A stretch of 64,000 nucleotides of DNA, from assembly GCA_027924585.1 (NCBI GenBank), contig BSBM01000361.1:68236001-68300000 (forward strand), read 5' to 3'. This stretch comes from Larix kaempferi (lineage: Eukaryota > Streptophyta > Pinopsida > Pinales > Pinaceae). Made by a program: the position numbers and the translations under genes. This document shows, in pieces, positions 56,474-64,000 of the stretch; the stretch's first letter is position 1, and each line of letters starts with the position of its first letter. The notes beneath the pieces were generated by a model that saw only the letters and a list, made by a program, of their open reading frames with translations, was not told where the DNA came from and made no database searches.

Positions 56474-59326
56474 TTTTTTGGTGGTGGAGTGCTGACCCAT
56501 GGTTTTAGGAAACACATGGTTTAGGGCAGCTGTATAGGGTTTTTTCCTCCTTTTCCTCATTATTTTATATTTTTTATTCCCTTTTTAGGGGATTTTTGCT
56601 ATTTTTGGAGGAAAAGGGGGTTTTTTAGCCTTTTTTAGGCTATTTTGATGGTTTTGTGGCCTTTTGGAGGCATTTTAGGCCTTTTGGAGGCTTTTTAATG
56701 GGATTTTTTTTGGGATTTTAAGGGAAATATGGTAGGAAAATGGACAAATGAGCCATATAATGTGGTAGATGAGGTAGTGAGCAATTTTTGGGTGTTAACA
56801 GATTGCCCCCTGATGTGCGAGGGCAGGAGCTCATCGTATGGCCGATGGACATCATAAGTCATAAATGGTTTTCCAGGGGTGTGGAGAGAAGAGAAGAAAC
56901 AAACTGAAGCCCAGAACAACGATCCCAAACAACTGCAAGAACTAAAAGTACATAACCTCAATAATGGATGAGGAATCATCTGATCATATGGACGAGGCGG
57001 GCATTCCCATGCTCGTATCAGGATATAACAATAAAAATGGGGTTCAAAAATGGGGACCTGACATATACATGACCTCAAAAACTGAATGAGGAATAATCTC
57101 AATATATGGACGAGGCGGGCATACCCATGCTCGTATCAAGATACATAAACAGAACTGTGAGGCCCGAAAAGGAGGACCGGTAAGATACATAGCCACTGTG
57201 TACATCATAAGAGTCCAGAGGGGACACAAAATATGGGACATACTGCTGGGCGGACCATGTGTAATCTGAAGAACTGGTGCACTGGAATCTCAACAGTGCG
57301 TGCTGAATGTGGTACCAAAGGAACTGATGGGCTACTGGATCATAGTGACTGGGAGCAACAACCTCGATGGTACACTGAACTGGGATAAACCTGGGTACTC
57401 AAGGAAGCATATAGCTAGATGGCTTCCGAATACAATCGCCAACGCAGCCCGGACATCCACAGGAACATATAACTGGTCGTTCCGAAGTGACTCACCAATG
57501 TGCTAGAGTCGGGGGAAATCTGGGGTCTTCGACTAAAAACTGATGGGATATAATCCTACGCGATCCTCAACGATGCGATAAAGGTGCTGAAGTCGAGCAT
57601 GTGAAGAACAACCACTCGGAGAGGCAATGATGACTCCTCTCAGAATGATCCGTAGGCACTTACCACAGATGGTGATAAGTCCAAGGCGTAGGGACCTCTG
57701 GGCCTATCCTCGGGAATAGAGGAGCTGTCGTCGACAGAGGCAGACCTGCAACTATCAAGGCAATGATGTTTCCTTGATAGGAGCGGGAGGTAAAGAACCG
57801 AAATGTGATAGTACTGATGGCAGGACTGACCGAACTGTGGAGGGACAACTGGGCAAGTAGAGTGGGTGGACTCAAACTTCCTTTGTTCAGAGTATGATAA
57901 TGGGAATGATCTGGCAGCATATGAAACTGACTGAGGGGAAAGGGATCATAGCTGTAATGGATCTGGGAGGATAACTGGGCTGAGGGAGACTCGAGCTGGT
58001 GTAACATGGCAGGAGACTGCAGAATACTCTGAACAAAGGCGACCTGATTGGGGGTGCTGCCGAGATGATTGATCAAAGTGCCAGGAGGCACGGGAGGGGA
58101 CTTCTTCATGGGTTAGGGAACTAGAAGAAGTGTGTGTAAAATGATACTGTCGTGTGGATTTTACGAGCCCAGGACAGTTCATGCTCGTGGTTGCTTTCAA
58201 TTTTAAGGAGTCTAAAAGCGATAAGAAGACTCTGAAGTGATGGAATGGTACTGTCGTGTGGATTTTACGAGCCCAGGACAGTTCATACTCGTGGTTGCTT
58301 TCAATTTTTAGAGAGTCTGAAAGCAAGTAAGAAGACTCCAGGGGGTTGCTTTTTTGTAGATTTAGTCTCCAAGGCCCAAAGAAGCATAAAAGGATGCAAT
58401 GAAGAACTCTTCTAGCCGGTGTGACTAGAGTATTCCTTTTTCGTAATTAGTCTACCAGGTCCGGAAAAGGGGTAAACTTATACCAGATAGACGCCCTTTC
58501 AGGTACTTTAGCGAGCATGAAAGGAAGCAAGATTGCTCGACGATCTTTTCATTCTTTTAGGAGTCAGAAAAGAGCTTAACAGAAACTCCCTAAGTGCCTT
58601 TTTCGTAAAGGACTTGTCCGGCCCGAAAAAGGGATAAAATTATACCGAACAAAAGGAATGGCCAGGCAAGGAGGAAGTGTTCAATCAAGGATCAATAATG
58701 GTGACCAAGAACGAGGGTGTTGGGGAACAATGATGGGCCTCCTTGCGGGGTGAATGAGATGGTTGCAAAATAACGAGACATTTGCAGTATGACAGGAGTG
58801 AATGGCTCATGTACAAAAGTGGAACAATCCGATAGTAGCCGATGTGGCACGCAAACCGAGGCAGCAAGGTGTCGGGAGACGATGTTGAAATTGTACCAAG
58901 TGAGAGCGAGAAATGATCTCAAGCATCATAACGAGCTCGGAAAAATGAATCCGACGATATAAAGGATGTCAAAAATGGGTAACGGCCGATGTGGCACGCA
59001 CACCGAGGTGACGAGGGCATTTTGGAAAAAATACCCAAAAAATTGGGAGGTGAGAGCGAGAAATGATCTCAAGCATCATCACCAGCTCGGAAAAATGAAT
59101 CCGATGATATAAAATACGTGAAAAACGGAGGACGGCCGATGTGGCACGCAAACCGAGGCGACTAGTGGCATATGAAAAAATGGGCAAAAAAAAAGACAGA
59201 ACAAAAATAATGCAACGAGGTGACCATCATGATGGTCTCATCGTGCTGATTCCAGTGGTGGAAACGGTTCATAAAATGGACTCCGTATGGGGTCAGAATG
59301 GCCAAAACAGGAAAAAGTCAACTGAC

Positions 59327-59334
59327 TATAAATA
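59327..59334 (+). promoter_or_regulatory. candidate TATA box for the antisense PMD gene
   Basis: TATAAATA on the plus strand, ~545 bp before the PMD start codon, at the LTR/internal boundary and pointing opposite to the element. Confidence 0.4.
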
Positions 59335-59583
59335 GTGGTGGGTCGAACATGACATGTGTCATTTGTACGTTTTGACTTTGACTTGTGATCAGAGTGGACT
59401 AGAGCTTAGGTGGCATTTCTGGACGATCCGACCGGCCGATTGCAGATCCGGGAGATACAGGTATTCCGTTAAACTCATACCTGCATGTTTTTTAGGGTCG
59501 GGGGTTGGGTAGTGGGTCCCAGGGCTTATTTGTACGGTCCACGTGGGTGGACCACGGGTTAGGGGGTTGAAACCGCGGTTGGC

Positions 59584-59684
59584 GACCGCGCGTTTCGGGG
59601 TGAACCACGCGGTTGAGGACCACGTGTTTCTCGGTGGAATACGCGGTCGAAGACCGCGCGTTCCAAGGAGGAACACGCGGTTCC
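59584..59684 (+). repeat. ~34-bp GC-rich tandem repeat (3 copies)
   Basis: Units start GACCGCGCGTTTC (59584), GACCACGTGTTTC (59618) and GACCGCGCGTTCC (59652). Each ends in AA(C/T)(C/A)ACGCGGTT-like sequence, so GACCGCG and CGCGGT can pair. It is CpG-rich, unlike the surrounding sequence, and lies in the presumed 5' region of the PMD gene. Confidence 0.8.
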
Positions 59685-59874
59685 GGACTGCGAGGTTAGG
59701 GCTAACAGTCGCGGTGAAGAACCGCGACTATATGCCTGACAGCCGCAGGCGAAAAATGCGGCAGGAAGCCCGAAAGCCGTGGTTTTGGGCCGAGCTAAGA
59801 GGGTCTTCCGGGAGAGGGAAAAGGTACTTATTTAGTTGACATGAGTCTAATGAGTCTGTTGTGTGATTGACAGG

Positions 59875-61212
59875 ATGCCGCAGGTGCTCTGGAGAGAGCG
59901 GGAGATCCCTGATGAGATCATGGCGGTGATCCGACGGGAGCGCCATGTGCGATCTGTGCTGGGAATATGCGGACTTCTAAAGTTCACACAGATTCCCATG
60001 ATACGGTCAGCAGCATTGCTGCTGAACCGGCTGATTAGCTTCTAGGAGCCGGACATACAGGCTTTGCGGGTACAGGGTGAGAGGGTGGACCTCACCCTGA
60101 CTGACGTATACTTTCTGACGGGGTTGCCCTGTCTAGGCAGGGTAGCAGACACACAGCCGCGGGTTGCCGCGGATGTCGACATGGAGGACATGGTGGAGAG
60201 ATACTGTGGTCCTGAGGCGAGGGTGCATAGGAATGCACTCCTGGTGAGGGACCTACAGGAGCCGGCAGTGCAGGCCATGGCAGCGTGTGTGGTCTGGGTA
60301 TTGGGGTCCCAGTCACCTGAGAAGGTGTCTGGGGGTCAGATGCAGATGATAGAGCGCGTACTGGATGGGGTGTACTACGTGTGGGGCCAGATGTTCCTGA
60401 CCTGCGTTCAGCGGCAGCTGACGGCAGCGAAGGAAGAGGGCAAGGGATTTTGTTTTGGTTCCTTCTTGTGTGCCTTCTTTATGGAGAGGGTACCCACACT
60501 GCGGCCACGGGTGCCGATCAGGGCAGGAGGTATGAGGGAGCCCCGGATGGTGCGATGGGGCGAGATGATGCGCCGCCGTGGTGGCGGCGACGTGGGCAGG
60601 TATTTTACGCAGGAGTTGCACCTGCAGTGGCTCCAGATACCATTGACACTGGATGATTTCCCGTATCGGGACATGGACTTCACGGGAGATCCGGAGGCGC
60701 CACGAGCACCAGGAAAGGCATGGGGTCCCGATGGTACGTATGTGTTTTTGTTGCATGTTATGTATGTCAAGTTTTATTTATATGATAGGAGTTTGATAGA
60801 CTGTGACTGACATATGGGTGATTTTGCAGATGTGGGCCCGAGACCGCCTCCAGGACATGTGGCGCGGAGGGGTATTGTGGCTGTCCTAGCTCTACCTGGG
60901 CGAGGTGAGGTCCGTCGCCGTGATGCGGAGGGGACAATCGAGTCGGTGCGGGCACTACTAGATCGGTTATTGATAGGGGTGACCGATGAGGGATGGCGGG
61001 ATATCGACCCTGCTGTATTGCAGGATTGCATGATGGCACCCCGAGAGTTCAGATCCATCGCGATCTAGGTGGTGGTCCTAGTGGACCGGGTACGGGCACA
61101 GGAGGCCGGAGGAGAGGAGGACTTGCCGGAGGAGGACTTGTCGGAGGAGGAGCGAGGGGAGGACTCAGAGGCAGCCAATGCAGGCAGTGATGCAGGATAC
61201 GACTCCCATTAG
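59875..61212 (+). pseudogene. plant mobile domain (PMD) protein gene, antisense to element X2
   Basis: Plus-strand gene with ATG at 59875 (MPQVLWREREIPDEI). The aminotransferase-like/PMD signature is VDLTLTDVYFLTGLPCLGR, followed by a helical core (VQAMAACVVWVLGSQ, FGSFLCAFFMERVPTLRP) and ELHLQWLQIPLTLDDFPY. Exon 1 ends at 60733. A 96-bp intron (GTACGTATG at 60734 to TTTTGCAG at 60829) joins in phase to DVGPRPPPGH. The tail is acidic (EEDLPEEDLSEEERGEDSEA) and stops at 61210-61212. Two in-frame TAG codons (60043-60045 and 61066-61068) interrupt the otherwise continuous protein. Host PMD proteins such as MAIN/MAIL1 act in transcription and silencing; the role here is unknown. Confidence 0.85.
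60734..60829 (+). other. intron of the PMD gene
   Basis: Donor G/GTACGTATG, acceptor TTTTGCAG/A, T-rich interior with stops. Removing it restores a single frame across the junction (phase 1). Confidence 0.8.
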
Positions 61213-61365
61213 GGGAAGCAAGGGAATCCCCCCGATTTTTGTAGCTACGGCATGTAGGTAGATGAGGCTTTAGGCATGTATAGCCATTTTTTGTATAGCT
61301 GAGTACAGGGGTACTCAGGACATGTATAGCACTGAACATGTATATTTTTTGATATATATATATAT

Positions 61366-61584
61366 GCACGTGGATGCATCGTTTTGTATGGTGTTGTTTT
61401 ATGTGTACGCACGTGGATGCGCTTTATGAGTTATGATATGGTTACGTTGCACGTGGATGCAAGTAGGTTAGGATGTTAGGCACGTGGATGCCCCTTGTGT
61501 ATTTTATGGAGGTTTATGATGTATGTATGATTTAGGCACGTGGATGCCCTTATGGATATGCATGTGGTTTATGTACATGGATGC
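61366..61584. repeat. dispersed GCACGTGGATGC motif (5 exact + 1 degenerate)
   Basis: Exact 12-mers at 61366-61377, 61409-61420, 61449-61460, 61480-61491 and 61536-61547; GTACATGGATGC at 61573-61584. Spacing is irregular (43, 40, 31, 56, 37 bp) and the spacers are unrelated, so this is not an ordinary tandem array. Each exact copy contains CACGTGG, a G-box/ABRE core bound by plant bZIP and bHLH factors (established). It lies between the PMD and RNase H genes, whose 3' ends converge here. Confidence 0.85.
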
Positions 61585-61659
61585 AAATGTTGATGCGATG
61601 CAATCTTTTTGGGTTTTTATATATTTTTATGAGATGCTATGGGAATGTGATGCATGATG

Positions 61660-62088
61660 TTACATGGTGTGATTGATATGCGAGTCTAGGATGTTGTTGG
61701 CCATTTGGTCTGCGACACTATTTTGGGCCCTGGGGACATGTGTGAATGTGATGGATTCAAACTGTCGACTGAGTTGTTTTGTGCGCAGGAATTTTCTAAA
61801 AAGGCAGGGATCACGCACCTGGTAGCAGTTGTTGAGCTGGGAAACAAGTAGCTGGGAGTCAAGGAACACATGAAGGTGACATATGCCCATCTGGAGGGAA
61901 GCAGTCAGGAGACCAGTCACAGCATCATACTCCACCTGGTTATTGGTAGCAGCGCCTATACATATTCCGTCAAGGTGAATCATCTCGTTGGAAGGGGAGT
62001 ACAAGACCCATGCTGCAGAAGCTAGGTTGGGAGACCAGCGGCTCGCGCCGTCAGCAAAGCCAGTGTAACAAGGTGGAAGATGGTCCAT
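61660..62088 (-). CDS. free-standing RNase H (archaeal-type, Tat-like)
   Basis: 142 residues from ATG 62088. Catalytic pattern is intact: FADGASR (Asp), NNQVEYDAVTGLL (Glu), VFLDSQLLVSQLN (Asp), VPRAQNSVADQMAN (His region and last Asp). This is the archaeal-type RNase H that plant Tat retrotransposons carry in addition to their own. Here it is not joined to RT or integrase. The ATG is preceded by CATGATCACAG, a good splice acceptor, and a T-rich tract. It is in a different frame from the polyprotein ending at 62189, so it may be joined by splicing. It would remove RNA from RNA-DNA hybrids during reverse transcription. It has no stops, unlike its neighbours. Confidence 0.85.
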   Translation of the reverse strand: MDHLPPCYTGFADGASRWSPNLASAAWVLYSPSNEMIHLDGICIGAATNNQVEYDAVTGLLTASLQMGICHLHVFLDSQLLVSQLNNCYQVRDPCLFRKFLRTKQLSRQFESITFTHVPRAQNSVADQMANNILDSHINHTM

Positions 62089-62188
62089 CTGTGATCATGC
62101 AAGAATGATGAATGTAAGATGATGGTAAAAAAGGTGAAAAAACAAAAAAGAGAGCAAACTGTACAATGCGGACCAATGAGGCCGCGAG

Positions 62189-63973
62189 TTATTCTAGGGA
62201 TAGAGACTCCGTAGGATACAACCCAGCATGGGGGTTGCGCAAAGGAAGGCCTTCAGAATCGGTTTCGGTATGAATAGGAAGTTCCTCTGGCCGTGTGTCC
62301 ATGTGATGTTCGAGAATGGCGGGGTTGAACCTAGGCATTCCGGGAGAGGGCCAAGCAAAGACATCACGGAACTCTTGGAAGAGTTGATGGTAGTTCTCGA
62401 TCTCCTGCACGCTGCAGGAGACTCCTAAAGTGATGACTTCAGGGGTCCCAATTGTAGCTGTAACATCTGAGAACTGTGAGGGATGAATGGGATGCTGTTT
62501 CTGACGAACAGGGGGTACATTAGGCCATGTGTCAATGTGGTGCTCTATAATTGTGGGGTCAAGACTAGGCATTTCGGTATAGGAACAGGCAAAGACATCA
62601 CGGAATTCTCTGAAAAGGTTTATGTAGTCCTCAATCTCTTGTTTACTGTAGAATGCTCCTAAAGTGATGAGTTCAGGGGCACGTCCTGGGGCAGCGATAT
62701 CAACTTGGATGATAGGTGAGATGTTGGCCATGTTACCCTCCTCGAAGGCATCAGGAGCAGGAATAGGGTCCTTGAACCAGTCGACCTTGGTGGGGAGGAA
62801 GTCTTTGGACTCAACCGCGTATTGGGTAGCGGAGCTGGAGGAAGATGCTTCTGGGATGAAGTAGGAACGATGATGCATATCATCCCAGGGATAATCCGGG
62901 GCGGTAAGGGCCTCAAGAATCTCCTCATCAGTACGGAAAGTTTGCGTCGTCAAATCGGTTGACGAGGGAATGGTAGTGGAAGAGATCATGTAGATGGTGT
63001 TAACCTCTCCTGAAGGTGAAGAGTCTGGGGGGTAGATCTCCTCAATGGTAGGTGGTGCCGTCTCAAGATCGAGATTGTTCATCTCATAAAGAGCCGCTCT
63101 GTAATCCGGGAGATCGGGACAATGATGTGAATAATGCCCGTAAATACCACATATGGCGCAGGGGTGGTTGGTACGTAGGGATTTATCTTTAGGCTTTGGA
63201 GTGGGATTTAGTTCGACAGTTGGGATGTTGGGGTCATCGTCGAGCATCTGCATGTGCTTCTGTAATGCTGGTAACTGTGGGCATTGGTGGGTCGCATGGC
63301 GCAACTCATCGTACAACGAGCATTTGGGAGGAGCACGAAACGTTGGAGGGTTTTTGACTGTCTTGGGAGGTGGTACAGCAGTGTAAGGTTGTGGACCTCT
63401 GCCCCCAGTGGGTTTGGGAGTAGGAGGGGGAGTTATGGAGGACGGAGGGGTAGAGACACCAGGAGGTGGCTGAGAGGTAGTAGCCATGGGTTGCACCGGT
63501 TGGAGGACGACATCTGGTGTCGGTGGGCGAACGGGAGGCGAAAGATACCATACAGGTAATCCCAAAGTTAACCCAGGGAGACTAAGGGTAGCCATCACCG
63601 GAGCGCTCACTACTCCCGATGGAGGGACTAGGAAGGGGATCGTATGGATCGGTGTAACACCAATGTGGCTAGGTACCAATGGTGGTTTAGGCAACAAGGG
63701 TGGTTGATTATTAGGTGGTAGGTTGTCGTGGGACAAGGTACATAAGTCAGACACTTCCGGCGTAGATGACGGCGGAGGAATGGATTGAAAGGTGGAGGTC
63801 ATCGGCGCGTCTGAGTAGACTCGTGGCCCTGTAGAGGAAACAAACGAGGTGGTGGCACGAGAAACAAGTTGTTCAACCATGGGGAGAACATTTTCAGGTG
63901 CCGCGGGAGCACTGGGATCATAGTAGGTGAGCTGGTCAACCTTAACCACGCGTCCCTCATGGGGGAACATCAT
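62189..63973 (-). CDS. X2 polyprotein: proline-rich linker, zinc knuckles, duplicated pre-RT segment (no RT)
   Basis: 594 residues are open without a stop (the first codon here is internal; the protease lies beyond the window edge). It starts at the protease tail (MMFPHEGRVVKVDQLTYY), then ~170 residues rich in Pro/Thr. A damaged knuckle follows, CSLYDELRHATHQC (Cys to Tyr, Gly to Arg), and then an intact knuckle, CAICGIYGHYSHHC. The segment xxEIExYxxLFxEFxDVFAx, with EHHxDTxP following, appears twice in tandem. The frame ends NPHAGLYPTESLSLE at 62189. RT should follow the second copy but does not. It is homologous to 26893-28638 and better preserved. Confidence 0.78.
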   Translation of the reverse strand: MMFPHEGRVVKVDQLTYYDPSAPAAPENVLPMVEQLVSRATTSFVSSTGPRVYSDAPMTSTFQSIPPPSSTPEVSDLCTLSHDNLPPNNQPPLLPKPPLVPSHIGVTPIHTIPFLVPPSGVVSAPVMATLSLPGLTLGLPVWYLSPPVRPPTPDVVLQPVQPMATTSQPPPGVSTPPSSITPPPTPKPTGGRGPQPYTAVPPPKTVKNPPTFRAPPKCSLYDELRHATHQCPQLPALQKHMQMLDDDPNIPTVELNPTPKPKDKSLRTNHPCAICGIYGHYSHHCPDLPDYRAALYEMNNLDLETAPPTIEEIYPPDSSPSGEVNTIYMISSTTIPSSTDLTTQTFRTDEEILEALTAPDYPWDDMHHRSYFIPEASSSSSATQYAVESKDFLPTKVDWFKDPIPAPDAFEEGNMANISPIIQVDIAAPGRAPELITLGAFYSKQEIEDYINLFREFRDVFACSYTEMPSLDPTIIEHHIDTWPNVPPVRQKQHPIHPSQFSDVTATIGTPEVITLGVSCSVQEIENYHQLFQEFRDVFAWPSPGMPRFNPAILEHHMDTRPEELPIHTETDSEGLPLRNPHAGLYPTESLSLE

Positions 63974-64000
63974 GGTGCGAAAGACAGAAGAGGCAACCGC

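Larger units (their letters stand above)
56075..59390 (-). repeat. X2 long terminal repeat (3' LTR)
   Basis: Matches 23547-26850. It has the same terminal hairpins (56078-56140), TATA box (56463-56473), doublets and U3 repeats (about 58838, 58985 and 59135). The distal edge is placed near ACTTGTGATCA (59391) by loss of similarity, with low precision. Confidence 0.72.
56075..64000 (-). mobile_element. element X, copy 2: gypsy-like, RT-less, with RNase H and antisense PMD gene (runs off window)
   Basis: Terminus TGTAGCTAGGG at 56075, LTR-like block to about 59390, antisense PMD gene (59875-61212), GCACGTGGATGC field, RNase H (62088-61660), then protease tail/linker/knuckles/pre-RT polyprotein (63973-62189), which continues past the window edge. 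Homologous to X1 at both ends. The 59400-62180 block is present only here, so X1 lost it or X2 gained it. Confidence 0.78.

Overview
This is a stretch of plant nuclear genome that is almost entirely transposable-element sequence. The evidence is plant-type Ty1/copia and Ty3/gypsy retrotransposons, primer-binding sites matching initiator-Met and Asp tRNAs, archaeal-type RNase H domains typical of the plant Tat/Athila branch, a plant mobile domain (PMD) gene, GT-AG introns and TATAAATA-type promoters. Low gene density, deep nesting and heavy decay point to a large plant genome. A gymnosperm or other big-genome lineage is possible, but the sequence does not settle it. No confident single-copy host gene is visible.

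Layout. 0-17.5 kb: old, AT-rich sequence. It holds two diverged copies, in opposite orientation, of a promoter/leader-like module that carries a ~70-bp-period array of hairpin units (391-872 and 12998-13450). It also holds a short acidic ORF (1661-2089), a decayed proline/glycine-rich ORF, fragments resembling a CACTA DUF4216 region and a SET-like domain, and a 3.6-kb decayed coding region resembling the env-like third ORF of Athila-type elements. 17.5-32.5 kb: a minus-strand copia element (501-bp LTRs, target duplication GGTTC) inserted in a 165-bp tandem repeat. Its 3' untranslated region is three successive tandem arrays, and its leader contains a copy of an unusual gypsy-like family, here called X (copy X1). 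32.8-46.5 kb: a plus-strand gypsy element broken at RT by a younger minus-strand Tat/Athila-like element (37165-46277, ~1.4-kb LTRs, target duplication ATATG). 46.5-55 kb: the 3' half of a minus-strand Athila-like element (LTR, polypurine tract, env-like ORF with 30-residue repeats, 42-bp minisatellite, integrase and RNase H), cut by a plus-strand copia element (LTR 54985-55369). The leader of that copia contains a second X copy (X2) from 56075 to beyond the window.

Family X is the best candidate for something undescribed. It encodes gag, a zinc knuckle, an aspartic protease, a proline-rich linker with two more zinc knuckles after the protease, and only the segment that normally precedes reverse transcriptase. 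In X2 the coding frame then stops, and no RT or integrase appears. X2 instead carries a free-standing RNase H, a field of repeated GCACGTGGATGC motifs, and an antisense spliced PMD gene with its own candidate TATA box. X therefore looks like a non-autonomous retrotransposon that depends on RT and integrase from another element and has acquired a host-type PMD gene. Whether this is a known Tat/Retand-like derivative needs database comparison.
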